From contig NMRA01000170.1 in assembly GCA_002633005.1 (NCBI GenBank), positions 292,344 to 356,343 of the forward strand: a stretch of 64,000 nucleotides of DNA, written 5' to 3'. How positions within the stretch are numbered: position 1 is the stretch's first letter; each line of letters begins with the position of its first letter. The DNA is from Phoronis australis (Eukaryota > Phoronida > Phoronidae). Positions 29,301 to 38,355 of this stretch are shown piece by piece. A program made the translations under genes and the position numbers. The notes beneath the pieces were generated by a model. The model saw only the letters and a program-made list of their open reading frames with translations. It was not told the origin of the DNA and made no database searches.

Positions 29301-32300
29301 CACACCATTTGCGATGCATTCGTGGGTGCATTTCTACGCTCCGCATTGCTCTTGATTATTTATGAATCTTTTCAATCTAATTGTACATAGCTCTCTTATT
29401 TCCGACTGGGCCCACTTGAAAATGTATTCACTGAAGTGGTCACCCAGTCTTTTAAAGAAATTTAAAGAAAATAAAATAAGTAAATAATATCAGAATCGAA
29501 TATTCAACAAAACTGTTCTCATTGGTTGATTTGTATTCACATTAATGGACATTTTCAGCCAAATTATGGTGTAGCTCCTTCAAAATATGTGAATTTAAAC
29601 AATGAGTTTCTAGTATGGTAATCAATGCCATACCACATTAGGTGCCACTTCGCATTTATCAACATCAAGCAACTACCGGGATTTTCCCCACTAGACAAGT
29701 CCACCCAATGAAACGCCCATGGGCATTTGTTCGGAAAATTATGCCAAATAAATGCCTTTGGGGCGTTCATTTGGTGTTAAAACTTCTGGTGTCAAGTGTC
29801 CAGATAGTGGAGCGTTTATTCGGCAAATTTCCTCTTAAAAACTCACTTATCATCAAGTTTTTTCACAAATACAGTTTTGTGGAGCATTTATCATTTAAAA
29901 AACAAACAAGGTGTTGGCGAACTATTCATTTATTATCTTAGAATTAAAAAAAAAACATTTTCAAGTAAAAAATGTCAAAGTCAGCAAAACCATGTCTTTC
30001 CGTTTACACGCTCCGCTTTTCTGAATAAACGCCTGGGCATTTATTGGTCTTACTAAAGCGCCTGAAAATTTTCATTTCCGAATACACGCCCATGGGGTTA
30101 TCTACAGAAACTCTAGGTATAATTACATCTTACTAGATGGGATTACAATAGCCACTTACCACAGACTTTTATGATTGAGTTCTTTTGATTGGGGATTGGG
30201 TAACACAGGTGGGTGTCGGTGATAACCTCTGCCTGTTCCTGGAAACATTCTTTCCCAATCATTTTAGGCACTGCAAACTATCAAAACCAACCCTGTAATT
30301 GAATGGCAAAAATTGGTTAATTGCAACAGAAAAAAGAGAAAATACGCCTTCAGTTACTAAATTATCTGCAACCTGTCGATGTTTTATTTGACTCCATCAT
30401 GCAGTCTATGTCAGTGTAGATACCTGGGCACTCAACCCAATTGACCATATGGGTTAGAACCACCCCCTGATTTTAAATTTCTCTAGTTAAAGCGTTCTGG
30501 ACAATAACCCAGGCAAGAATGGCAGTTGCACAAGTAAAGGCCCTGTAGTGTGTTTTGTCGGAATGTTTTACATATGGTATAAGAAAAATGTGCTCCGACA
30601 AATTGTCTCAGAATTCCCTATCATGTCTTCTGGAAAGAAGCCAAATTTATCACCAGAGTAGTCTTCTCGGCAATCGTCTGATATAACGTGCCCGTAGTTT
30701 GAGAACCAGTTTGATACCCATTGTTCGTTGGAGTAACTGTTTCTCAAAATTGGGGCACGTTATATCAGACCAGTACCGTCTTCTCTCATCAATGAGAATT
30801 AAGGATACTAAACAATAAAATTAGAATTTGGACGCCGTCTTTTTGCTGTTAACAGAATTAACCATCATGACAGGGGAAACAGCATTTTGTTTGGTTAAGT
30901 TTGTTTTGTACCGCGTGATTACGAGTGGACGCTTGTGCATTAAATCCATTGACAATATGAAATCCAGGCTCTTGCTTTGTTAAGACAGCACAAAGCTCAC
31001 TGTGATCTCTCTTATTAATCATGGATATTAAGGTTTATAGTTTTTACTGACATGTGCTTACATAATGTGGTTTTAGCTGTGTAAGGACTAGGCAACAGTA
31101 CACCCACTGGCTTCTTAGTCTTAATTTGGACTTGACCACCACTCGTCTGCCCATGACCATTGTGTTATTCCACAAATTTAAAGTCCATGCATTCGGAAGG
31201 TACATGTAGCCCTGTCTAATTAATTAATTATTCCATTTTTAGTGTCTGGGTTTATCTGAGGAGGATATAAAGCTGCGGGAGGTCGTACATCAAGATATTG
31301 CCTTCGATGAAGTTCCAGAGAAACATTATAAGGAACAAGAGGTGGGTAGAGGTTGAAGAGCACGATCGAATCTCACTTATTTAGGACACACTATGGCCGA
31401 CAAGTGGAGTTTTATTATTTCATAAAAGATAAGTGGCACCAAATCATTGCCATGGAAACCATCAGACGGTGTTTAGGAAAAATTTGGGGCACACACAACA
31501 ATGTTAGAGGCTTTTTAAGACCAATTTTGGTAATCTATCTGTGTCCGAAATTGGTGAGATTTTACCGTGTATGAATTCAAAATGTAACTTCAGTTTTTTG
31601 TGTTTCTCTTGTGGAATATGTTTGCTCAATATCTTATATCTGATAAGTTATGTTAATTATATGCGTGATGTTAGTATGACCTCTGTTTCATAAAAAGTGA
31701 CTTGAGACGCAATATTGTAATCTGGTCTTATGCTCGCACTCACCATTGCTGAATGAAAGTCGAGCCAGGTAATTATGAGTGCACCCTGGTCTCGAAGGAA
31801 TGTAGTGATGTCAGTAAGTAGTATGTACAGAGACTTTAAACTTTTGCTCAAGTGAGATTTGATTATATTCCAGAAATAGTAAGTGGATTGTAAGAACAAA
31901 TTTCTGACATAAGTGTTAAGTCACCGTTTTTCTTGAAACAGACCCCTGAACTCATGACCCCTGAACTCATGTCCCCTGAACTCATGACCTCTGAACTCAT
32001 GGACTTGTATTCGTTTGTCTACAATTACTGTAATATCCAGAATATAAGCCCATGGACTTCTAAAAAAATAATGCTTTTTTTCGGAACTTTGAGAGATGTA
32101 ACATTCCCAAAGGCTAGTCTTCAGTTCTTTGTGCTTTCAATCAACCAATAATCAATTACCACATTGATAAATACTGTCAAAATTAATAAAATTCTTGTTG
32201 GCTAAAACCATTTCACAAACAATAAAACATGCTTTAAGCTCAAAAAGGCAAACGCAATGCTATACTACTAGGTAGATAATCCGTTTCCTTCACAAATTCC

Positions 32301-35300
32301 AAAATGCACTGCTACTGAATGTAAGACCATGAGCTTATATAGGGGCATTGACGTGGCGCGTAAGAACACCATAGACAGTTTTGTGTCCTGTCTATGTTAA
32401 GATGAATTTTTTCATCATTTCATCAGGCATGCTTGTCCGTGCGCATGTAGTTTTATGTAGCTTGTTTACAATTTAGCCAAAGTCATAGTTACAAAGAAAG
32501 GAAGCAATCGATTGAGTTATTGGCTGTGTCATTATATCTAGTACAAAGCCTAACAAGTTTTTTCACTGTTAATTTAAATCCTTGCATTTCAGGACTTAAC
32601 AAAGTTCAAGTCGAAAAAAACTGGACGAGGTCCACTTCAACCTGGTTGGAGGGTAAGTCCATGGAGTGTCATGTTGAAGTTTATCTTGCAGCATAATGAT
32701 GGAATTGAAAGGTTATTAGCATTGTAAAGGATTATTCTTGCTTAGAAGCCATGATTGTGTATTGGTGGCTAGCAAACTCCATTAGATTGACCGCATAATA
32801 CAAGAAAATGAGTTTTTGCTGAGAAAAAAAATCAATCGCATCATTTACTGGTGAGTTTTCAGGAAAAAAAGTGATAAAGCATTTAGCTTAAACAAAGTTG
32901 TGTCAAAGATTGTGAATGAAAAAATCAGAAGGAAATGCACTGAAAATCGGTATAGAATTAAAAGATGTTTTCTGTTTTTAAAAGAAGTTTTATCCCTTAA
33001 GGTTATGTTGGACAGTAGAAAATTTTGGCCAAATTAAGAACATTATAACTCACAAATGGGTAGTCAGATTCGTATGGAACTTTCAGATACTATACTTTAT
33101 GCACTGCGCTGCTATATACTGTTAGGAATGTTTTTTTCAAATCTTCCAATTTTGTATAAGGGCTATAAAAATAGGACTTACGATTTTCTTGAAAAAAAAT
33201 CAAAAGTTGCATAAAACAAAAACAAAATGATGACTTAGAAAACTTTAATAGTGTTTTTGAGACTTCATCTCGAACATTTACGTTAAAAATGAAATTTGGA
33301 CGATCATTGCTATCAATATGCCTTTCTGATTTCTTGAAGTTTCTTAAAAAGACATGGTCATGTGACTCAATTATTAAAAAAATCAAAAATTAAATTCTTC
33401 AGGGTTTTTTTCTTTTATAAAATGTCTACTTTTAATGTGTTAAAATCTATAGTTTTGTAGATATTCACTAAGGTTTGTTGATAAGGTCTTCGTAACCGTA
33501 AAGTAGCGTATGATTCATTCTGCTCATTTACATGAGAATTTGAATGCCTCCTGTTTTAGTTGTTGTCTCATATACACCTTTACTTCCTCAGGACAACACT
33601 AAGCCGGTCATGTGTTCGTACAAACTAGCCAGGGTCAAGTTTGAAGTATGGGGACTCCAGACAAAAATAGAAGGATACACGCACAAGGTATCCATCTTGT
33701 TTTCTTTGCATGAGCATTGAAATTCACCTTCTTTTGCCAAAACAGTGACATTATTTTAACGACCAATTTAGATTGCTGTGAGGCAACTGGAGAATCTTCA
33801 ACTACAGGTATTGTACTCTTCATTGTATGATGGGGCATTACCTTTCTATGTATGCCCTAAGCATAAAAATTGTGAAAAAGGTCTAGATTCACTGCACCAC
33901 ACCTGAGTCTCAAATTTTCGATATGATAGCTGTTATTTTCTTTAACACTAAAAAGGAATTCATTGGAAGATCACTTGTGACGATGTGAACTTTCTCAGTT
34001 TTGAAGGGTTGGCCAACCCTTTCAAAACTGATGGCTTTTCAGTCGCCTTTATTTGCTGATGTCTTTTACTGATCTTGGATAGAAATATCGTTCTGTCATG
34101 GTATGGAAAGGTTTGAGGCAGATTTGTGCAATTACATGACCTGGGGCCGGTTTCAAATCTCAAAACGCAAAATTATTTTCAACGTTTTCGAGTGTTTACT
34201 TTACTATATGGGATCTGGATGGTGTTTATTTTAATGTGTTATTGGATATATTGTGGCTTGCGTATTTCAGTGTCCATTCGCACTTGATGACCCCCTAGAA
34301 TAAAAACTCGAGATTTCGATTTCAGACTTGACCTTATGGCTTTATTGCTGGTGGTCTTCGAGTGCAAAATAAGATAAACCATCCATACACATAAAGCATA
34401 ATTTACTCGGAGTTCTGACACAAATAGACACATATATTGAATTTGCACAAATTAAAGTAGAAGGAAAATGTCAGAAATTAGTATTAAGAGTACGATGTTG
34501 GGTAAAGAGGTTAGTCCCCCGGGTTGGGGTATATAATTTTCTCCTTAGAAAAGTCTCTGGTTGAACATGAAAACCTATGACCAAGACAGGAATCTTAAAT
34601 CTTGATGGTCTTATACATTTAATAGCCCAGAGGTCCCTCATATACCTTAATCTGGCTATACATTTTGTTGTTTGAATTTTGGAGGAGCATCAATATCACT
34701 AGAAATGGATCTTCAGGTGATGCCGTGGCTAAACATTAAGCGCTACATTTCAGATTGTAAAAGACATTCTGCTGTTAGGCCACAGACAAGCGTTTGCTTG
34801 GATTGATGAATGGCATGGTGAGTTATGGTTTTCAAACAAAATTTTCCATTCGGACTGAGTTACCATAAGGTTCTGAGCGTGGTAAATTATCACCAGGTTG
34901 GACACAATGTGGCTGACAAGAGCAATTTTAGTTTTGTATATTTTCATTCATGGAAGATATGCCGTACCAAATCAATGGTTCTCTATGTTCAAGCTCTGCA
35001 CTACAGCTATCATTTAGCAAAGTTGCTAGAAATAGATGGTGGTCTTTCACAACAATGTTGGAAGCCCTTGAAAACTGANATCTTCAAAAATCGCAGGGGG
35101 GCGCTTAACCGAGCAGTGGGCGGTTAAATCGAAAATCTACCTAAGGTAGGGGGTGGGCGGTTAACTGAGCATGGGCGTTAACCCGAACGTTTACGGTATT
35201 CACTAGATTTGTTGATAAGGTCTTCATAACCGTAAAGTAGCGTATGATTCATTCTGCTCATTTACATGAGACTTCTGTTTTAGTTGTATTCTCATTTACA

Positions 35301-38300
35301 CCTTTACTTCCTCAGGACAACACTAAGCCGGTCATGTGTTCGTACAAACTAGCCAGGGTCAAGTTTGAAGTATGGGGACTCCAGACAAAAATAGAGGGAT
35401 ACACGCACAAGGTATCCATCTTGTTTTCTTTGCATGAGCATTAAAATTCAGTGACACCTTCCTTTGCCATAACAGTGATGTTATTCTAACGACCAATTTA
35501 GATTGCTGCGAGGCAACTGGAGAATCTTCAACTACAGGTAACTGCGCTCTTCATTGTATCATGAATTAAAGGGACATTACCTCTTTATGTACGCCCTAAG
35601 CATGAAAATTGTGTAAAAGATCTAGATTAACTGCCCCACAAAATTTCGATATGATAGCTGTTATTTTCTTTGACACTAAAAAGGAATTGGAAGATGATGT
35701 GAACTTTCTCAGTTTTGAAGGGTTGGCCAACCCTTTCAAAACTGATGGCTTTTCAGTCGCCTTTATTTGCTGATGTCTTTTACTGATCTTGGATAGAAAT
35801 AACGTTCTGTCATGGTATGGGAATAATAAAAATAATTGCAGGCGGTCTGATACACGTTGTACCAGACGTGCGCAGGCCTCGCATGTGGGCCCATTGCACT
35901 GATCACCTGGAAATATTTTTAATATGCTTTATTGATAAATGGTTAAAACCGAGCTGAGGAGCTAGAAACTTGGCTCAAGGGTATGGGTAGGTTTGAGGCA
36001 GATTTGTGCAATAACATGACCTGGGGCCGGTTTCAAATCTCAAACTCAAAATTATTTTCAACGTTTTCGAGTGTTTACTTTACTATATGGGATCTGGATG
36101 GTGTTTATTTTAATGTGTTATTGGATATATTGTGGCTTGCGTATTTCAGTGTCCATTCGCACTTGATGACCCCCTAGAATAAAAATTCGAGATTTCGATT
36201 TCAGACTTGACCTTATGACTTTATTGCTGGTGGTCTTCAAGAGCAAAATAAGATAAAACATCCATACACGTAAAGCATAATATACTCAGAGTTCTGACAC
36301 AAATAGACACATATATTGAATTTGCACAAATTAAAGTAGAAGGAAAATGTCAGAAATTAGTATTTAGAGTACAATGTTGGGTAAAGAGGTTAGTCCCCCG
36401 GGTTGGGGTATATGATTTTCTCCTTAGAAAAGTCTCTGGTTGAACATGAAAACCTATGACCAAGACTGGAATCTTAAATCTTGATGGTCTTATACATTTA
36501 ATAGCCCAGAGGTGCCTCATATACCTTAATCTGGCAATACATTTTGTTGTTTGAATTTTGGAGGAGCATCAATATCACTAGAAATGGATCTTCAGGTGAT
36601 GCCGTGGCTAAACATTAGCGCTACATTTCAGATTGTAAAAGACATTCTGCTGTTAGGCCACAGACAAGCGTTTGCTTGGATTGATGAATGGCATGGTGAG
36701 TTATGGTTTTCAAACAAAATTTTCCATTCGGACTGAGTTACCATAAGGTTCTGAGCGTGGTAAATTATCACCAGGTTGGACACAATGTGGCTGACAAGAG
36801 CAATTTTAGTTTTGTATATTTTCATTCATGGAAGATATGCCGTACCAAATCAATGGTTCTCTATGTTCAAGCTCTGCACTACAGCTATCATTTAGCAAAG
36901 TTGCTAGAAATAGATGGTGGTCTTTCACAACAATGTTGGAAGCCCTTGAAAACTGAAAAAGGCAATTTTACAAATTACATTTGTCTGAAATTTGTGAGAT
37001 CTTGCTGTAACAGGAGAGCCAGTCTTACTTGAAGATTGTATTAGCGTTCTCTTCAAGGTTATGAAGGACCTTATTGTCCTTTTTAAANNNNNNNNNNNNN
37101 NNNNNNNNNNNNNNNNNNNNNNNNNNNNNNNNNNNNNNNNNNNNNNNNNNNNNNNNNNNNNNNNNNNNNNNNNNNNNNNNNNNNNNNNNNNNNNNNNNNN
37201 NNNNNNNNNNNNNNNNNNNNNNNNNNNNNNNNNNNNNNNNNNNNNNNNNNNNNNNNNNNNNNNNNNNNNNNNNNNNNNACTGTAATCAGCTGATCATATC
37301 CGCATGAGCGAAGTCAATTATCCTCGCTCGTGACTCGATGAATAGAGCAGCTTGGCGGCATCCCTTTGAGCATGAGCCGAGCGCGTCTCAGCCAAGGTGG
37401 ATAAATACGGTCTAGTTCAATTTTCCATACGCCGCCGTTTACCTTAAACACCGGGGTTAGAACCAATTTTATTTAGTGGGAATGTTCATAGCATGGTATG
37501 GATAATTTTGATACTATGTATTAAACTCTGATTTATTGAAGCCTGTGAGGGTAGTTTTGTTCTTGGGAAAAGAACTGAGTTTGGGAGAAAAGAATTGTAG
37601 TGCAAGAGAAAGGAAATCCTGATCATGAGAAAAGTGCTCTATAAATTAAAGAGCTAGTGCCGACTGAGGAACTACTGGTTATGAGGTAAAATCAAAAGCA
37701 ATGCTTTCAGCTCAGTTTATAGTGCGAGTCTATTTATGTATGTAATAAACCCCCGTTGTTCTCCCACATGTTGGGGAAGGGTTGCCCTATAACTTTCACA
37801 GACTACTGTAATTGCTGTCATAGAAAATGAATACTCGATACAATAGCAAGTGATGAAACATTATACATAGACTATTTACCCCAAAAGGAAACTCACTTGT
37901 CAAGTTTGAAATTTCTAGTATTCTGTGGAATTGCTCAAAATATCGCCGCAAAATTCACAATTCAGCTGAGGATAATCTTTCCTACTCTTTGTTTCATTTA
38001 TGCTAACGCTTCTTTGTCATATTCTCCAAATTCAGGTATGACAATTGAGGACATTCGCGAGTATGAGAGGCGAATGCAACAGGAGACTAATCGTAAGGTC
38101 AAGGGGTCAAGTAAAAGCTCCTCCTCTCGGCTGGAGGTCAAGGAACCCGTACGTCGTGTGAGCAGTAATCCTGCCAGTACCTCTACCGATCAAAACACAA
38201 ACGCCCATGACTCTCGGACATTTCGCCGAGCTGCCAGCGTGACACCTATTGTCTCTTCGCACGAGTTGGATGACGGCGAGCCTAGTTCGATGCCGAGTAA

Positions 38301-38355
38301 TGACGATCAGTCGACACGTGAAGATGACTCTACTCTAACATTCAGTTTTGGATAG
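14248..38355 (+). CDS. PITPNC1: PITPNC1 / RdgB-beta type phosphatidylinositol transfer protein (multi-exon, first exon missing)
   Basis: Nine supported exons join in frame (14248-14396, 23043-23131, 26744-26751, 27693-27764, 31243-31341, 32593-32652, one copy of the 96-nt exon, one copy of the 64-nt exon, 38036-38355) to give about 317 residues; the human protein has 332. The translation follows PITPNC1 through GQLYMIAKHS, GEGVEVV, FTEKR, EKAWNYYPYTITEYTCSF, IHIETRYED, KTGRGPLQPGW, MCSYKLARVKFEVWGLQT and GHRQAFAWIDEW. The family is a single START-like lipid-transfer domain that carries phosphatidylinositol or phosphatidic acid between membranes in the cytosol. The MLLKEYR-type first exon was not found and probably lies upstream of base 1. 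The last exon encodes a Ser/Thr-rich tail with RRVSSNP and RRAASVTP; the first fits a 14-3-3 mode R-x-x-S-x-P site, as expected because vertebrate PITPNC1 binds 14-3-3 through its tail. The two duplicated exons are described separately. Confidence 0.93.
20359..20814 (+). mobile_element. MITE with about 35-bp inverted ends and AAAT duplication
   Basis: The left end at 20363 starts GTGACCCACCAC and continues through GTCTTAAGTCGG. The right end (to 20810) is its inverted copy with three or four differences. AAAT stands on both sides (20359-20362, 20811-20814). The 448-bp interior has no coding frame of note. I do not assign a superfamily. Confidence 0.85.
21987..22013 (+). repeat. G-run tract, possible G-quadruplex
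   Basis: Three runs of six to seven G separated by one C or CC. Such runs can fold as a G-quadruplex; no flanking gene feature explains it. Confidence 0.6.
23043..23131 (+). CDS. PITPNC1: PITPNC1 exon 3
   Basis: Follows acceptor gtgttacag and ends before donor gtatat. It encodes SRLPSYIQVLIPNIFYITEK and then AWNYYPYTIT, a near-invariant PITPNC motif. It ends with one base of a split codon. Joining it straight to the exon at 27693 breaks the frame and drops the conserved EYT, which is what revealed the microexon at 26744. Confidence 0.93.
26525..26640 (-). mobile_element. diverged copy of short retroelement (GATCAGTGCAATGG family)
   Basis: Shares TCCATTGCACTGATCACCTG and upstream GCAGACGG-type blocks with the elements at 35821 and 55626. 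It is older and more diverged than either. Limits are approximate. Confidence 0.55.
26744..26751 (+). CDS. PITPNC1: PITPNC1 8-nt microexon
   Basis: Eight bases, AATATACA, lie between a strong acceptor (pyrimidine tract with nine T, then gatcaacag) and a perfect donor gtaagt. Together with the last G of the previous exon they encode E-Y-T, completing TITEYTCSF exactly as in vertebrate PITPNC1, and they restore the frame to the next exon. No other intron position scanned by eye offered an 8-nt exon with this coding result. Confidence 0.85.
27033..27542 (+). mobile_element. 510-bp TIR element
   Basis: The left end GCGTTTTCCCGTT is repeated inverted at the right end (AACGGGAAAACGC, to 27542). 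The interior is recognisable again in reverse orientation at about 41959-42516, which shows this is a mobile family. No transposase frame is seen. Confidence 0.75.
27693..27764 (+). CDS. PITPNC1: PITPNC1 exon 5
   Basis: Acceptor ttatcatttcag, donor gtaagt, phase 0 at both ends, 24 codons. It encodes CSFIPKYQIHIETRYEDNSG and TTEN, matching the vertebrate CSFLPKFSIHIETKYEDNKG stretch. Confidence 0.92.
28519..29352 (+). repeat. CTCF-box unit repeat, copy A
   Basis: Begins with a 30-bp near-palindrome (ATGCGCCCACATAT then ATATGTGGACGCAT). Then come about five diverged units of roughly 150 bp, each holding a CTCCAAA/AAATTT half and ending in a CCTAGTGGC-type box (near 28702, 28847, 28997 and 29259). 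GCGCCATCTATTGG at 29259-29272 differs by one base from the published vertebrate CTCF core GCGCCMYCTRSTGG-type consensus. No transposase is visible. Confidence 0.8.
30676..30770. repeat. 95-bp fold-back element
   Basis: GTCTGATATAACGTGCCC at the left reappears inverted at the right (GGGCACGTTATATCAGAC). The match continues imperfectly inward through a TTTGAGAA block. It would form one long hairpin; likely a tiny MITE. Confidence 0.75.
31243..31341 (+). CDS. PITPNC1: PITPNC1 exon 6
   Basis: Phase 0, 33 codons, acceptor ccatttttag and donor gtgggt. It encodes CLGLSEEDIKLREVV and then HQDIAFDEVPEKHYKEQE. The second half aligns with the family segment DIACDEIPERYYKESE; the first half is a variable loop. 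Confidence 0.9.
31941..32000 (+). repeat. 15-bp tandem repeat, 4 units
   Basis: Four copies of GACCCCTGAACTCAT with one or two substitutions. It lies in an intron right after a dispersed motif (gaaacagacccctg) that also occurs near 57980 and 59640. Confidence 0.9.
32593..32652 (+). CDS. PITPNC1: PITPNC1 exon 7
   Basis: Phase 0, 20 codons, donor gtaagt. It encodes DLTKFKSKKTGRGPLQPGWR, containing the conserved KTGRGPL turn shared by class I and class II PITPs. Confidence 0.93.
33592..33687 (+). CDS. PITPNC1: PITPNC1 exon 8, copy 1 of a duplicated segment
   Basis: Phase 0, 32 codons, acceptor tacttcctcag and donor gtatcc. It encodes DNTKPVMCSYKLARVKFEVW and then GLQTKIEGYTHK, the C-terminal strand and WGLQ motif of the PITP domain. 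The exon at 35316-35411 encodes the same peptide. Confidence 0.9.
33772..33807 (+). CDS. PITPNC1: candidate 36-nt cassette exon, copy 1
   Basis: An in-frame 12-codon block (IAVRQLENLQLQ) lies between ccaatttag and donor gtattg, 84 bases after exon 8. Its phase, 0 to 0, would let it be spliced in between THK and IVKDILL. Vertebrate PITPNC1 has no such insert that I know of, so it may be an alternative exon or chance. The block is kept with one amino-acid change in the second copy (35502-35537). Confidence 0.3.
33995..34031. repeat. palindrome (hairpin), duplicated at 35709-35745
   Basis: TCAGTTTTGAAGGGTTGG is followed at once by its inverted copy with one extra base. It is kept in both duplicated copies of the PITPNC1 intron. 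Confidence 0.8.
34754..34817 (+). CDS. PITPNC1: PITPNC1 exon 9, copy 1 of a duplicated segment
   Basis: 64 nt, phase 0 to phase 1, acceptor ctacatttcag and donor gtgagt. It encodes IVKDILLLGHRQAFAWIDEW and H; the vertebrate counterpart reads VVRDILLIGHRQAFAWVDEW. Splicing both copies in series would shift the frame, so only one of them can be used in a normal transcript. Confidence 0.9.
35080..35196 (-). repeat. GC-richer junction sequence between the two duplicate copies
   Basis: About 117 bases with repeated GGGCGGTTAA / GGGCGTTAAC blocks, read on the minus strand as TACCGTAAA, then several AACCGCCCA-type blocks. The style resembles 53430-53520 (TACCGTATT then AAGCGCCCATG blocks), so it is probably the end of a related transposon at the breakpoint. 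Confidence 0.5.
35316..35411 (+). CDS. PITPNC1: PITPNC1 exon 8, copy 2
   Basis: Encodes the same 32 residues as 33592-33687, with the same acceptor (cttcctcag) and donor (gtatcc). The visible exon differences are silent (for example atagaggg against atagaagg), so both copies have been under constraint or diverged very recently. Confidence 0.85.
35502..35537 (+). CDS. PITPNC1: candidate 36-nt cassette exon, copy 2
   Basis: Second copy of the in-frame 12-codon block, reading IAARQLENLQLQ, flanked by ccaatttag and gtaact. The only change in the block is the third codon (GTG to GCG). The reading frame and both splice dinucleotides are kept. Confidence 0.3.
35814..35986 (-). mobile_element. short retroelement present in only one duplicate copy
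   Basis: GGTATGG occurs at 35814-35820 and again at 35980-35986; copy 1 of the duplicated intron has it once (34100-34106) with nothing between. The 159-bp insert contains the TGCACTGATCACCTGG block shared with 55626-55729. An empty site and a filled site side by side give direct evidence of insertion. Confidence 0.85.
36632..36695 (+). CDS. PITPNC1: PITPNC1 exon 9, copy 2
   Basis: Same 64-nt exon as 34754-34817, encoding the GHRQAFAWIDEW motif, acceptor acatttcag and donor gtgagt. Its final G joins GT of the last exon to give Gly, producing DEWHGMTIEDIREYE. Confidence 0.87.
37088..37278. other. assembly gap (191 N)
   Basis: Run of n. It lies in the PITPNC1 intron just after the second duplicate copy, before the last exon. 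Confidence 0.99.
37279..38035 (+). other. end of PITPNC1 intron
   Basis: Starts with a CpG-richer 150-base piece (37279-37440) that looks transposon-derived, then AT-rich DNA leading to the acceptor of the last exon. No exon recognised. Confidence 0.5.
38036..38355 (+). CDS. PITPNC1: PITPNC1 last coding exon
   Basis: Acceptor ccaaattcag; two bases complete the split Gly codon, then 105 residues and stop TAG. It begins MTIEDIREYERRMQQETNRK, the C-terminal helix (vertebrate MTMDEVREFERATQEATNKK). Then comes a low-complexity tail rich in Ser, Arg and acidic residues, ending TLTFSFG. RRVSSNP is encoded around 38149-38172 and RRAASVTP around 38224-38250; these are candidate phosphorylation and 14-3-3 sites. 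The tail is otherwise not conserved with vertebrates by eye. Confidence 0.92.

Larger units (their letters stand above)
27765..31242 (+). other. PITPNC1 intron with repeat copies
   Basis: Contains a full copy of the CTCF-box repeat (28519-29352), a region repeating AAACGCC/GGGCATTTATT-type blocks at about 29650-30110, and a fold-back element (30676-30770). An inverted copy of the TAATTCTGTTAAC repeat is near 30846-30880. No exon recognised. Confidence 0.65.
33462..36957 (+). repeat. tandem duplication of two PITPNC1 exons with their introns
   Basis: 33462-35078 and 35197-36957 match along their whole length, introns included, with scattered substitutions and small indels. The most visible difference is a short mobile element present only in the second copy at 35821-35979. 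The first copy ends at an ambiguous base (n at 35079), followed by about 117 bases of different, GC-richer sequence. The second copy runs to about 130 bases before a gap of 191 N. This fits two alleles placed in series by the assembler. Confidence 0.9.

Noticed and set aside
31353-31574. 73-residue frame following a PITPNC1 exon
   Set aside because: Starts after the donor gtgggt and lies in a dispersed repeat (gaaattggtgagatttta block also at 1400 and 36985).
37061-37307. Open frames made of X
   Set aside because: They cross the run of N and have no sequence content.
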